The position numbers and the translations under genes are program-made. DNA of 55,525 nucleotides, from the NCBI GenBank assembly GCA_001179505.1, contig CDMY01000539.1:1-55525 (forward strand), written 5' to 3'. Source of the stretch: Vitrella brassicaformis. Lineage: Eukaryota > Sar > Vitrellaceae. Shown here one piece after another: positions 11,551 to 23,500 of this stretch; positions within the stretch are counted from its first letter, which is position 1; each line of letters starts with the position of its first letter. The notes beneath the pieces were generated by a model that was not told the DNA's origin, did not search any database, and worked only from the letters and a program-made list of their open reading frames with translations.

Positions 11551-12498
11551 GTGCATTTTCCATCCAAAAGCGTGTGGGTATGAGTGTGCATACCTGTGGC
11601 AGCCTGAACGTATTTCTCTCCCTGTGTGTTGGTGGCTGTGGTGATATTCTCCATCAGCATATCGTCCTGCCACACCCGGAACATCCCATCGCGCCGCGAC
11701 ACATGACGCGGGTACCGCAGCACATACGGCGAACCGAACATGCTGACACACACACACACAGATGGATGGATGGATGGACACCGCGGCACACCCAGACACC
11801 CACCTGTCGTCATGATACATCTGCAAGACGTTCTCCATCCCGCAGCGGCCGTCGCCGTCCTCCTGGCAGATGTCCGCCCACACGAACTTCAGCCCCCGGC
11901 CATCATCGACCTTCATGCTCCGGAGCTCCTCATCGAGCGCTCTGAACCGCCGCAGGGCGTCCCTCTGGAGCATGTTGGGCCGCCTGGCGGGGTCGCCGAT
12001 GGCCACGAGGTAGGACTGCCGGGGAGGGAGGGAGCCGAACGTTGCTAGGTACGTCGCACGGTTCTGAAATACGGATGGACAGAAAAAGCCGATAGATCTC
12101 TTTTCTCCCCCTTCTGTGTGGAGTCGCATGTGGGTGTGGGTGGGTACTGTACCTGTGCTGATTGTGTGTCGTGTCTTGCGTATAGCGCCTCGGCCTCTGT
12201 CACAGGGTCGCGGGCGAGGATAAAATAAACCACACTGAAGCAGCACAGCAGCGGCACCAAAATGAACTGCACCACACACACACAGCCACACACAGAGAGA
12301 GAAGGGAAACAGCTGAGCTGATGCCCCTCCCTCCCCTCTGATGCTTGAATGCTCTCCACCCTCCCTCACCGGCCATGGGCGGTCGTACACAAAAAGAGCA
12401 TATCTTCGAAACCCCCGCTGCAGCCACTCCACAAGCCCCGCCTTCCACCGGCAAATCGACCACCCCGCCAGCCCCCGGTGGCTCATCGCGCCCATCCC
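7809..12498 (-). CDS. Patched-family RND membrane protein (sterol-sensing-domain type)
   Basis: Sixteen or so exons join into about 1,130 residues, starting at MGAMSHRGLAGW (12,498) and ending at a TGA at 7809-7811. Family features appear in order: a first membrane span (FILVPLLCCFSVVYFI); a large extracytoplasmic loop; a sterol-sensing-type block of spans (HLIKLGLAGLMIFAYAAMVSF, then LGYLAGAGLCHLCGL); the first GxxxD motif (GIGVDDMFVMMNSY) with SITITTLTNLVAFAIG; a cytoplasmic linker rich in His, Ser and Pro; a second loop; and a second block with ISIGFSVDYTTHIVHTF, the matching GxxxD. Both motifs are intact, so proton-coupled transport is plausible. By family it should move sterol or lipid substrates in a cell or endomembrane; the substrate cannot be told. 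Its 5' end faces the acyltransferase gene across 366 bases. One intron holds inverted telomere repeats. Confidence 0.9.
9092..9131. repeat. Inverted interstitial telomere repeats inside an intron
   Basis: Two TTTAGGG units, a spacer GTTGAGAAA, then two CCCTAAA units form a head-to-head palindrome. It lies right after the donor of an intron in the Patched-family gene (donor after ...FKFTPDG). The neighbouring exons are intact. Confidence 0.85.
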
Positions 12499-12863
12499 TC
12501 GCACCGCACTCCCTCCCGACCGACGTGTCACTCTCTCTCAGCCAGTCAGTCAGTCAGTCAGTCACCCAGCAGCGCCCGCACCGAAAGCAACCCCCGCACC
12601 CATACACCGACACGCAGGCGGCAAGGCAGCCACCAAGACGAAAAATGCCCTCTCACGCGAACACGCTGAGAGGGACAATGAATGCGATGATCTCGCCAGA
12701 TTTCTTGGAGGGAGGCACAGGGGGGTAGGCAGTGATTCAGGGAAAACCTCGGGCGAGGAAAGAAGCCAGAAAAGGAGTGTGTCAAAGAAGCTCGCAAAGC
12801 TAAGCTCGCACTCGGCGGGGGCTAGGGGTGGGGGCGTCTCCAAATCCACCTCTCGGTGCCACT
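12499..12863. promoter_or_regulatory. Divergent promoter, Patched-family / acyltransferase 3
   Basis: The two start codons are 366 bases apart on opposite strands. The gap holds a CAGT repeat run (12,541-12,563) and, at 12,789-12,810, two GCTCGCA motifs arranged as GCTCGCAAAGCTAAGCTCGCA. Twenty bases of this are identical to a site 105 bases upstream of the AP-5-like gene. Confidence 0.55.
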
Positions 12864-14753
12864 ATGGATCAGGGGAGCAGCAGCAACAGCAATGGCAACA
12901 CCATTGAGATGGGCCTCATGGGGGAAAACAACAGCGGCCAGCAGCTGCTGCAGCAGCAGCAAGAGGACGTCGAGGCGCCCGACGTCTCCGAGGAGGCCCC
13001 CCTGAAGGCCGCAGATGGCCCGCCGACTGCAGCCACCAGCAGTGCAGTGCTGACCCGCCCCACATATCTCACCGCTTTCGGGTTTCCGCGCTTCTTCGCG
13101 TCATGGATCATCGTGTGGTAAGTTACTGAAGCCATGGGAGCCACCGAATGAATGTTGTCTGCCTGCATGGCCATGGCGTGTTTGTGCATGTCGCGGTGCG
13201 TGCACTGCAGGTATCATTTCTACCAGTTTCAGCGGCCGTCTCACTGGGGCTACACCTGGGTGTACTTCTTCTATGTCCTGTCGGGCTTTGTGCTCACCTA
13301 CACACGACTCACGGCAAAGGACCCGCAGAAGAACGATCAGGTGTGGTGTGGGCTGCGATGAGTGTGTCTCTCTGTGCAGTGCCGGCACAGTCGGGGGCAA
13401 TGCCGCACTCTCTCTCTCTCTCTCTCTGTTTTTGTATGTGTGTGTGTGCAGGAGGGTTACTTGATGTTTATATTCCACCGCATGAAGGTACGGCACTACG
13501 TTCACTGCCTTCACTGCCTTCACTGCCTTCTACTCCGAGACATTAGGGCATCTACCCCATGTACGTCTTCTCCCTCCTTCTGGGCGTCTGGAACGTCCCC
13601 GCGCCCCCCTGGTCGGACCTCGCCTTCCTCCCCTCCATGGTCCTTCTCGTACACGTCTGGCGGTGGGACCTCGGCCTAGAGGACATCCCCTTCAACAGCC
13701 CCTCCTGGTTCCTCAGCGTGTTGTTCGCCTTCTACCTGCTCTTCAAGCCGCTGTATGCTGGAGTGACCAGGGTCAACCGGTGGGGCCTTTATGCTATCAT
13801 GGCAGCCTGCATTGTGTGGCCAGGTCAGGTACCAAGACAGAGGGAGAGGGAGGGAGGGATGGAGGGAGGGAGGGAGGGAGAGGGGGAGAGACATGGAGGC
13901 ACTTGTCTTGTTCGGCTCGGTTTGTTTCGTTTGTCTGTCTGTGTTTGTGTGTTTGGATCGGGTCACAGGGTTTTGTGACCGCGCCTCGTGGCGGTGGGGT
14001 TACATGTTCTTCAACCTCTACCCGCTGCACTTTGTCCCCATGTGCGTCCTCGGCATGGGCGTCGCGCGCATCTTCGCAGAGAACTTTTACAACCCCGACA
14101 CAAAGAAACTGGAAATCGACCCAACCAAAGTGACAAGACAGGACAAGCCTGTGTGCAATGTCTGTGTGTGTGTGTGTGTGTCTGCCTGTGTGTGTGGCAT
14201 AGGTGTCGTTTGTCTTCAAAATCGGCGTCATATTGAGCTACGCGATAGCCTTTTCCATCTACTTCACGCTAGAGATCACCTCGGAGCTGGGCTACAACCT
14301 GGTGTGGTACGTTCTGTACCCCCTGTGGACCCTCCTCATCTACTCACTCGCCATCGGCCTCGACCCCCTGGCAAGGCTCATGACCCATCCCGCGCTCGTG
14401 TGGACGGAAAACCTTGCTTGGCCCATCTACATCTGCCAGTACCCCGTTTTCGCCGTAAAAAAGCCACACACACACAAAACACACATGACACACGACACAC
14501 AATCCCCAACACGCAGACCTCGGAGAGACACACAGCACGACTTTGGTTCTCTCTCTCTCTCTCTCTCTGTGCATGTGTGTGTGTGTGTGTTCAGGCGGGT
14601 CAGAGGTTCGTGGGCCCCTGGATGCTGGAGAATCCTCTGGCCAGAAACCTCACCTTCACGGCGGCGCTGGCGGTGTTTTCCGTGTTTGCTCACTACGTCG
14701 TGGACGAGCCCACGCGGGCATTCCTCAATCTGGGCAAGAGGGGCCACAAGTAG
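12864..14753 (+). CDS. Acyltransferase 3 family membrane protein
   Basis: Seven exons give about 430 residues. The N-terminal 65 residues are Gln/Ser-rich and probably cytosolic. Then comes the family signature around TAFGFPRFFASWIIVWYHF: Arg and the His that ends the first span, which is split by intron 1. About ten hydrophobic segments follow, for example YFFYVLSGFVLTY, YVFSLLLGVWNV, FLSVLFAFYLLF and VLSYAIAFSIYFTL, with a final FAHYVVDEPTRAFL. Members of this family (OafA/NRF-6 type) move acyl groups from acyl-CoA across the membrane to sugars, lipids or other acceptors; the acceptor here is unknown. Introns end in CT-rich then (TG)n then CAG. The start is the first ATG after the divergent promoter and the stop is TAG. 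Confidence 0.88.
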
Positions 14754-15266
14754 ATAAACACATCGAAAGGAGTTGTGGGGGCTGGTGGGGTGGGTGAATT
14801 GCTGAGGTGACAACTTGAATGAATGGTCATCCCTGTTAAGTAGTCATAACAGAGCCCACAATGAGTCAACTGTAAGGGAGCAATGAGTCAACTGTGCTGC
14901 ATGGATCTTTGTTTGCTATTGTTTGCCTCCCCTGAATGAGCGAGATCCCGGCGACAGAGATGCCTGGAAGGCGGCCACACACAGACACGCCATAACTGGC
15001 CATCCGAGGCCATCAAACCTCCAACATCATGATCCATCTCCCTCTGCTGGCTCATCAATTCCTGCAGGCGAGCTTGCAAAAGACGAATCGAACGTGGACG
15101 GCGACAGCAACCCTCTGGCACCTATCAAATTGCCCCCTGGAGCCGTGTGTCGTAAGCTCGCGGTGGGGCCCTGGGGGCATGAAAAGCCCGAGTCACCTGC
15201 CAGTGACGCTTCTTTCAAGGCATCTTGTGCTAATATACGAGGTCGGGGGCACATATATCTTCAAGG
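14754..15266. other. Intergenic region upstream of the thioredoxin gene
   Basis: No coding exon seen. GCGAGCTTGCAAAAG at 15,068-15,082, about 195 bases before the next ATG, matches the motif found ahead of several other genes. Confidence 0.5.
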
Positions 15267-15603
15267 ATGCCTCCGAAGATAGTGAGCAGCGTATCCGACG
15301 AGGAGACGTTCAAGTCCATCGTCTTCTCCAATGAAGACCCCAGGCTGCACAGTGAGGGAGCTGTTTGGCTGTGTGCAGTGCATGTGTGTGGATGGGTCGG
15401 AGACGCTCATCCTTGACGGACGCCATGCGAGTGTGTGTGTGTGTGTCAGTTGTTGATGTGTACACCCAGTGGTGCGGCCCGTGCAACCAGATGATGCCGC
15501 TCTTCAAGTCTTTGTCCATCAATGTCGACTTCTTTGAAGAGCGGGTCAACATCCTACAGGTGAGTTGAGTGAGGCGGAGCGGGGAGACGAGACGTTCTCT
15601 CCA

Positions 15604-15639
<36 letters not shown>

Positions 15640-15887
15640 TCTCTGTCAGGTGTGTGCAGCGACCATTGGCGACTTTGAGAAGTATGAAGGCACGTCCCAG
15701 CCGACATTTCTCCTTTACAGGGTCAGTCACTGTCTGTCTATGTCTCTGTCCATCCATCCATCCATCCATGTGTGTGCGTGTGTGTGTGCAGGAGGGCAGT
15801 TTGGTTGCCGAGGTCAAGGGCGCCAACGCCCCAGTGCTGCTCAAGACTATCGACCAGAACCTGCCCCCACCACCAGACACCGACTGA
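15267..15887 (+). CDS. Thioredoxin-domain protein, outer-arm dynein / NME8 type
   Basis: Four exons encode about 120 residues: MPPKIVSSVSDEETFKS..., then IVDVYTQWCGPCNQMMPLF with the intact WCGPC redox motif, then YEGTSQPTFLLYR with the cis-Pro region, and VAEVKGANAPVLLKTI. The GANAP motif and overall spacing resemble the thioredoxin of axonemal proteins (Chlamydomonas outer-arm dynein light chains LC3/LC5; human NME8/TXNDC6) more than cytosolic thioredoxin. The likely role is redox-sensitive regulation or docking of flagellar dynein, which would imply a flagellate stage. There is no kinase domain downstream, so it is a stand-alone thioredoxin. All three introns end in TG-rich acceptors. A TGA at 15,885 ends it. 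Confidence 0.85.
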
Positions 15888-16034
15888 CTTGACTAGGTGC
15901 CTTGATCCATCTCATGAGTGAATGAGTGAGTGATTGTGTGTCGCATTCTGTCAATAAAGCCATCACCATGATGACTATGTGTGTATACCGACAACCGATA
16001 AACCACACCCCGCCACGCCACGCCACACAACACT

Positions 16035-16547
16035 TCATCCATCGCTGTCGACCATGTCGCCCCACGAGGCGAAGAAACCGTCCATGTGCGACAGCAAATG
16101 ATACCTATAAGACACAAACACACACACACACACAGACACACACAGAGAGAGATGGACGTATGCCACCGAACGCACCGACCCGTCGCTCCCACCTGTCGGT
16201 GGCGATTCTGACGACGCAGGTCATGTGTGAGAGGGTGAATCGCATCAGCAGGTGGTGCCGCGGCGGCACAAACACCATCACACACACCGTCTCCGTAACC
16301 ACACCACAACCACCACCACTGCTCCCTCCAGCTGCTGCTGATACTGCTGCTGCTGCTGCTGTTGCTGCTGAAGGTGAGATGTCAAGGGTGTCTCTGTCCG
16401 TGTCGTCGTAGCTGTAGACAAAGTGGGTGGCTGTGGGTGGGGAGAGGGGCGGAGGGGTGGGCGAGGGTCGACCATCCTGCTGGTGGTGCTGCTGCTGGTG
16501 GTCATGGTGACGGCTTGCCGGCGACTCGAAACACTCCTCCTGCATTT

Positions 16548-16578
<31 letters not shown>

Positions 16579-19500
16579 GGGGTGTGTGGCTTGTTGGGTT
16601 TAGGCGTGGCTGACCTGTTCGAAGTCGAAGTCCTCCCTCTCCACCCTCACCCTTGACGGCACCACAAACGGCCCCAACGTCAACCCGATCAGCCGAACCA
16701 CTCTCTCCCGCGACATCTCCAACACCTAATACACCACACCACAGTCACACGAGCATTCCGTGTGTGTGGTGTGGTGGCTCTGCCGCACGCACCTTAACGG
16801 ATCTGCACATGTGCTGTGCCGTCCAGAGCGCCTCGAAGAAGGCTGCCCAGAGCTGCGGCGGTGCCCGTGGCGGGAGGCACATGTCCTGGAAGGTGACGAA
16901 GAAGGCTTCCAAGTGACCCGTGTAAGTCTGACCCTATACACACATACAGATCCATCCGCTCCTGTGTGTGTGTGTGTGTGTGTGTCAATGGTACCTACCT
17001 CGGCGTCGTTGAAGGCGATGCTCACGTTGAAGGACGTCGGGACCGGGGCGATCGGCTGCAGCCTGCACGATGCCCCCACACACACATACATGAGCCACCA
17101 CACCCACACACCCACACCCACTCTCACTCACCTCAGCAGCAGCTTAAACATGCTGGGAAACCGCTCAGAGTCCCCAGTCCCCTCGCCGTCGCTGAGGTAC
17201 GGGATTCTTATTGGCGCGATGGGCACAAAGTTGCTCGACGCCGAGAAGGACATCTCCAGCGCGTAGATCTGCCGAGGGAACGACGCTGCGGGGGAGGGGG
17301 CTGATGCTGGAGACGACAGGCACACCGACCCTTCTAGCAGGCTGCCCAGCTTGTTGCTGCCGCTGCCCTTGGCGGTGCCTCGTTTGTATCTCAGGACGAA
17401 GGGCAGCCGGATGAGTGAGGGGGCCGACTCGACAAAGGCGAGATACGCCTTGAGAGCGGCGCTCACGGCCTCTCTTGACAGCGATGGGGGGGCGATGGGT
17501 GTGGGTGTGGGTGTGGGTGTGGGCGACATGTGCACGACATCCATCATCTCCGTCGGTCGCCAGTCGTCTTCAGGCCGCTCGCCCCACCTCTCATGGAGAG
17601 CTATGTCTCCCGCCTGACACCACACACACACACACACACACATCCGCCCACACAGGGGCGGCAGAGACACCCACACTGACTGACCGACCTGAGTGGGCAG
17701 ATGTGTGGGCAGTCTGAAGACGGCGTGTCCGCCGTCGTGCAGCCCGAGAGTGCGCCGCTCGTCGAGTGACTTGAAGAGGGTGAGGAACGGCAGGGGGCCG
17801 TCGAGTAGCCGGACTGTCCGGGGGATGACTGGGGTCAGGTGCTGCGCCAGCTGGTCCGGCACCTTGGCATCCTGACGCAGCACACGGCCTGCGCCCAATA
17901 GGCACACAGAGAGAGGGGGGGAGGTGAATGTAGGTCTCTTCCTCTTGTGTGTGTGTGTGTGTGTGTGTGTGTCTCACCGAGCGCAGCGCTGCCGGTGTGG
18001 GTGAGTAGGGTCATGTAGAGCAGCGCACGGTCCCTCATATCCACGTCAGGCTGCCATAGGCCACACACACACACACACACACATATGTAGCCATACACAC
18101 AGACAGAGAGGGAGGGGGTATCTCCCCCCCCACACACACATATACCCACACACACGTGGTAGGTGGCTAGGTAGTCGAGCAGCCTGGTCATGGGCGTGTA
18201 GATGGCCCGCTGGGGGTGGTACAGCATCACCTTTACACACAAACACACACACACACACACACAGACCACACAATGCCCGTGATGCTTTCCCTCCCTCTCT
18301 CTCTCCCTCCCTCCCTCATTGCCCACCTGTCTGCACACGACGATGACGCGCACCCCCACGCTCCACGACCCCTGCACCGCAGGACTCATCACCACCCGAC
18401 GCAGCGCCGTCAGCACATAGCCAGGGTCGATGCTCTCCGTCTGGGCTGCACACACACACACACACACACTGGCAGTGTGCGGCAGACGCACAGACAGAGA
18501 CCCACCGAGAGTCACGAGGAGGGCGAAGTAGTGCGGGATGCGCGAGGGCGGCTCGAGGGTGCTGACGAAGTCGCCCAGGCTGCGCAGGATCTTGTAACCC
18601 ACTGCTTGGCCCTGCTCGACGTGGCCAAGCCAACACAATACACAAGGCGTCTTGTGCACGTGTGTGGTGGTGTGCGCCTCTCTCCCTCTCCCTCTCTCTC
18701 TCTCTCCCTCTCTCTGTGTGACCTTGTGTGGCGGTGTTTGGCACCTTCTGACCATGGCCAGCACCGACGGCAGCAAATGGGGGTGAGACCTGCGGGGGGG
18801 CACACAAAAGACACAAACATACACCCACACACATGACTGACTGCAGTGAGTGGTATACCTCAGCAGGTCGCACAGGTAGCTCTCCAGCCCCAGCCGGTCA
18901 ATGTGCGCCGCGAACCTCAGCAACACACGCAGCTGACACACACACACACACACACACACAGATCCCCCCTCCAATACCCACACCCACACACCGCACCCAA
19001 AAGTCAGTCCCGCCTACCATACCAGGAAGCGGAAGACGACAGCGTGTGCCCCTACGGGCCGGATGCAGTACCTGAACTCCGAGAGTGAGTCGAGGACGCA
19101 CAGCAGATTGCAGGGGATGCGCCCGGTGCGCTCGAAACACCACAGCAGCGACTGCAGCTTCAGCTCCTTCAGATCTACACACACACACACACACACAGAG
19201 AGAGAGACGCACATACACATCTCTCTGTGTATGGGGCGGTGTGTGGTACTTACCCAGTGGGTCATGCCACTTGGGGCAGAGCTCCGAAGTGTATTGGAAG
19301 AGGATCGAGTCCATCGGCGAGTAACACGCCAGAGATATCAGCCACCTGCACACACACACACACATTGCACACACATGCATCTGGGGGTGGGGGGTTCAGT
19401 GCCTTCCCTGACAGACAGACCTGACGGCCAGCAGTCGGAAGCACGGCTCTACGGCGGTATTCTGAATGACCGACAGCAGACGCGCAAAGATCGCCTCCAA

Positions 19501-21245
19501 CGTCTCCTGATCAGCCACACACACAAAGCAACCAACCAACCACACTGCCCATGGTGTGTTGGAGGCGCACGTACGTCTGGTATCTGCCCCTCTGTTTGGA
19601 ATTGCGCCACAACGGCCAGCACCGCGTGGATCAGCGGAACCCCCAGCGAGTCCAGCAGCGGCTCGAAATGGTGCAGCACCACTCGGCACGGCAAAGCCAA
19701 CAGCCTATGCGCCCAACCACACCGTCAGCTCTTCGACCACACCCACACCCATACCCACACCCACACCCACACACGCGGTATAAGCTTACCGAATGAAGAG
19801 AGAAAGGCGTTCGGCGACATAGAGCTTGGTCCACTCGCTGTAGGTGGGCATGGTCTCGAGCACCAGACTGATGGCCCGCATGAGTGTCCGGACCAGCTTC
19901 CGCGGCAGCCGGGGGGGCGACATGCCCTCGGGAAGGTCGTACGGCGGCAGAGGCAGCGACGACACACCGACCCCCGCACCATTACCGGTGCCATTACTGA
20001 GGCCGTTGTCAGTGCTGCCGCTCGGTGCTGATGCTGCATGGCAGTTACACACATACAAACAGAATAGACCCACACTGCATCCCTCACCACTTGGTGTGTG
20101 GGGGATTGGCTGTGGAGGGGCCGGGAACTGAGGCGCCTGAGATGACGGCTCCCTCTCCCTCTCCCTCTCTCTCTCCACGTCATCCAGAGAAGCGAATGCC
20201 GGCATTGGCGGCATGGCCGGCAGCCCGGCGGCGTCCTGCCTGGTGGGGGCGAGCATGGGTGCCATGGCCACTGAGGATGCAGCGCTGAAGGGGGTATCAT
20301 TGTTGGTGCTGGTGATGGTGGTCGAGGACTGGAGGGGGAGAGGGCCGCGGGCGACGATCTCCTGCACAAGCTGCACACACACACACACATCCATCCATCC
20401 ATCCGTGTGTGTGTGTATGTCTGTGTGTGTGTCACCTGCTGTGTGAGGTGCAGCACAGTCGTAAAGAAAAGCCGCGCGTAGGCCTCGTTGACGTGCAGCA
20501 TCTCGTCAGCCACAAGGGCGCCCAGCTGCAGCTGCTGCCGGTGCGAAGAGGGCGGCGGCGGCTGTGTGGTGCGCACCGTGGCCGTGTAGGCCGAGCCTGC
20601 GTGCCAATCTGGCCCTAGAAGGGGGTAAAGCAGCCCTGGGTGAGCGAGCTCGAGCTGATGGAGGCACTCGCAGGCGTAAGCCCGGAGGACCCTGTCAGCG
20701 GGGCGGTTGATATTCTTGACCACGCCGCACAGCAGGTCGACGAACTGGTCAAAGACCTACACACACACACACACACGGAGAGAGAGAGAGAGATCCCATC
20801 AGCCCCCGAGGCGCTTGTCGCCCACCTGTGGCTGTGCCTCAAAGCAGTTCATGTCGAGCAGCAGCGTGGTGTAGGTCACCAGCGCCTGAGCCTTCAGCCC
20901 ATACGACACCGCCAGAGCCACGTGGGTGTGGTGCTCCGCCGCGGCTGTGGGGGCGCTGATGAGGTTGTCTATCACAGAGAACACCTTGTTCAGCCGCGAA
21001 AAGTCCTGGATGAGCGCCGAGGCATGCTCCTCTAGGAAGAGCAGCGCGCTGGTGCGGAGGATCTCATCCCGCTCTGTCAGGATGGTCAGCAAGATGGTGT
21101 CGAGCAAAGTGGCGTTCCACTGCTGCTGCTGCTGATGGTGATGGTGAAGGAGCGGGTCGGCGACGACGGAGCGGAGGGCTTTGTGTGCGGCGTCTTCGTT
21201 CCAGCTGAAGGCGTACCTCAGCATCTCGTGCGTCCAGTCCGCCAT
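16035..21245 (-). CDS. AP-5 complex beta-1-like subunit
   Basis: About 21 short exons give some 1,200 residues, from MADWTHEMLRYAFSWNEDA (21,245) to a TGA at 16,035. The protein is mainly helical HEAT-like sequence. I compare it with AP5B1 because of LRAYACECLHQLELAHPGLL in exon 2, a DRALLYMTLLTHTGSAAL segment in the middle, and a C-terminal beta-rich appendage-like part (QIYALEMSFSASSNFVPI, then LQPIAPVPTSFNVSIAF) followed by LWAAFFEALWTAQHMCRSVK. AP-5 is an ancient adaptor acting in late-endosome retrieval. This copy is longer than the animal form because of low-complexity insertions: Gln/His runs near residue 35, a Ser/Pro/Met-rich linker in exon 3 and an Ala-rich stretch near the end. No clathrin-box motif is seen, as expected for AP-5. 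An armadillo-type protein of another family is the main alternative. Confidence 0.6.
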
Positions 21246-21692
21246 GATGGCATGGATGAATCAAATCAATCAGACAGAAAGTCAGCGTATTACGACCGCG
21301 TTGACGTCCTCTCCCAGCCTGGTTGCGAGAAGGGCACAGATCTGCGCCTCTCGCAAAGCTAAGCTCGCAGCCGGAGGGGAGAGAGGGGAAGGAGGGCGCA
21401 ACCGATAGAATGCATGGACTTTAGTTGCATAGGTTTGATAAAGCAATAGCAAAAGGAACGAGCACCGTCGAGAAACGACCCTCCCTCCCCACTCACATAC
21501 GCAGACTAGAAACACAGACAGACACGCAAGCACACACATGTACACACGCACGCACAGACATACCCATACATGCAGAACACGTACATACGCACAGACATTC
21601 ACAGACACACAAGAGGTCAGAAAAGCGCAGCCCAATTGGCGCAGCCGAGCGAGCATCTGACACACACGATGAGTGCAGGCAGGCATTCCCTC
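21246..21692. promoter_or_regulatory. Upstream region of the AP-5-like gene
   Basis: It contains, at 21,350-21,369, the same 20 bases found in the Patched/acyltransferase promoter (two GCTCGCA boxes around AAGCTAA), 105 bases ahead of the AP-5-like ATG. The rest is CA-rich spacer reaching the 3' end of the zinc-ribbon gene. Confidence 0.5.
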
Positions 21693-22704
21693 TCACTCCA
21701 TGAGAACAGAGCTCGAGGTGCTGCTCCCCGACCAGCCTGAGAAGCCACCCTCAACCCTGACCTGAGCCCAATAGCTAGACTTCTGCCGGCACGGCCCACA
21801 GTGCCAGTACGAGCGTCCGCAGGACGGACAGTTCCACCCAGCCAGGCCCTTCTCCCCTATCTTATTCATGACGGAGCTATCCACGTTGCAGCTGTAATTG
21901 CCGCACCCGCCGCAAGAGATGGATGTCACAGCACACCCGCGGCCGCTAGTGCAGATGAATCTCCCCTTGTCGGACTCGAAAAACAGGCGGCGAAGGGATG
22001 CCACCTCCTTTGTGAGTGCCTTGATCTTGTCCTCCACCTGCTTCTTGCGGGCGTCCACCTTCTGGTCGATGGTCAGCGTCTCGAGCTTGCCCAGCTCGCA
22101 GTGGATGGTGTCGATGTTCTCCTTGAACTTGCCCAGTACCTGCTCACACACGGAGCGAGGGACGAAACAAGAGGATGTTGGCGATCTGGCCCGTTGTGTG
22201 CATTTGGTCGGTCACCTCACCTCCAGACATTTGCTGCTCCCCACGCACAAGATCCAGTGCTCAGACGCCGACAGCAGCGCCGTGTTGAGCCTCTTGAGGT
22301 CGGCGTAGGTCTTGGACTCGTACGAGATGTTGTCCTTGAAGGGATCCTCCGCGATGACGGTGAGCTTGGCCTCGACCACGTGACCGTCGATGAGTGTGGC
22401 CACTGGTGAGGTGGCGTTGTTTCATGTCGCTTGGAACGCGCCGTTGCTGAAGCTGATGTCGGCCTTCTGACCCACAACCACAGATGCGTTCGCTGCCTTC
22501 TTCTGGTCAATGCGCTCGATGGCCTCGCAGTTGATCTGCATGAAGGGACAGAATAAAGGCATGGGGAGGGGAAAGGAGTTCGTCCTTATGCATCAGACCG
22601 CCTCGCACCTTCTGTCGGCCACGTATCTCCTCCAGCAGCTTGTTGGCTCGTTCCTCTCTGACAGCAAGGCAGTTGCACGCCTTGCCGGAGCAAGTGTCAG
22701 CCAT
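21693..22704 (-). CDS. Coiled-coil zinc-ribbon protein with an internal TGA
   Basis: I do not recognise the family. Exon 1 (22,704 to about 22,610) reads MADTCSGKACNCLAVREERA and has clustered Cys. Exon 2 (about 22,540-22,222) is a globular segment. Exon 3 (from about 22,140) has a helical, coiled-coil-like part (LETLTIDQKVDARKKQVEDK), then a Cys-rich C-terminus: CTSGRGC, CGGCGNYSC and CPSCGRSYWHCGPC, enough for two zinc sites. An in-frame TGA at 22,422-22,424 interrupts exon 2 (...GAFQAT*NNATSPVATLID...), and the frame is open on both sides. A Trp would fit there, so a TGG-to-TGA change, a sequence error or readthrough are all possible. The start lies 158 bases from the divergent gene at 22,863. 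Confidence 0.55.
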
Positions 22705-22862
22705 CCTGATACCAAGATCTTCGAGAACGACAGCTCTCGTGACGCGAGCTTGAAAAGGAAGAATGCGAAGCTCGCAAAAGAGAGTGGAAGGGAGGGAAGA
22801 GGCGGAACGTCGCCTCTCAGGACCAGCCTGTGAAGCCCACGCCGAAGATCTTCAACACCCAG
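22705..22862. promoter_or_regulatory. Divergent promoter with paired GCGAGCT motifs
   Basis: Only 158 bases separate the two start codons. At 22,742-22,781 there is GCGAGCTTGAAAA on the plus strand and, facing the other way, GCTCGCAAAA, so one copy of the motif points at each gene. Confidence 0.55.
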
Positions 22863-23500
22863 ATGCATCGGCGGCTCACACTCATCGGCTCCAAGATCTT
22901 GCCCCTCTCCCACCCACCGCCCTGTCTGCCACAGCAGTCGGCCGCCTTCTCACTGGGCATTTGGCCTTCCAGGCGGACGTCATCCAAGGAAACAGAGGCA
23001 GCCAAGAGCAACCCAGCAGCGACGGCAGCTGCGGGAGGGGCGGACAAGAAGGATGACAAGACGACTGCCAAGGCCCAACCGGCAGCACCAGCAGCAGCAG
23101 CCCCTGCTGCAGAGGCCAAGAAAGCGGAGGTCGACAAAGTAAAGGTCAGCCCAACCACTGCACACCAGGCGTCGTAACAAGCCTCCATGTGTCCGTGTGT
23201 TGTGTGGGTATGCCATTGACGATGCAGGCTGCTCCCCCTCCCCCTCCCCGGCCCTCTGCAGCAGCCCCAGCCAAAGGGCCGACGCCCAAGCCAGCACCAG
23301 TGGTGCGCCGCGAGCCGGGGCCATTCGCCCGGCTGAGGTCGTTCCTGTCGGGTGTGATAGTGTCGAGTGCTGTCGGGTTTTACGTGTTTTACTTCCACAT
23401 GTGGGATGCCAACCTGGAGCTGTCGGTGCTGGTCAAGGATGTGGCCAAGAGGCAGGCGCTCATCGAGAAGAGGCTCACCGAACTGGAAAAGGCCGACTGA
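22863..23500 (+). CDS. Small single-span membrane protein, probably mitochondrial
   Basis: Two exons (22,863-23,144 and 23,228-23,500) encode about 185 residues. The N-terminus MHRRLTLIGSKILPLS followed by Ser/Arg-rich sequence looks like a mitochondrial presequence. A long Ala/Pro/Lys-rich linker (about residues 45-120) follows. The conserved-looking part is FARLRSFLSGVIVSSAVGFY, one membrane span, then an amphipathic helix (LELSVLVKDVAKRQALIEKR) ending in LEKAD. This layout is common for small accessory subunits of inner-membrane complexes, but I cannot assign one. GTG at 22,830 is in frame upstream but ATG at 22,863 is preferred. Confidence 0.7.

Noticed and set aside
22422-22424. Selenocysteine reading of the in-frame TGA
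   Set aside because: The context (QAT*NNA) has no redox motif and no Cys homolog is known to me; a Trp codon fits better.
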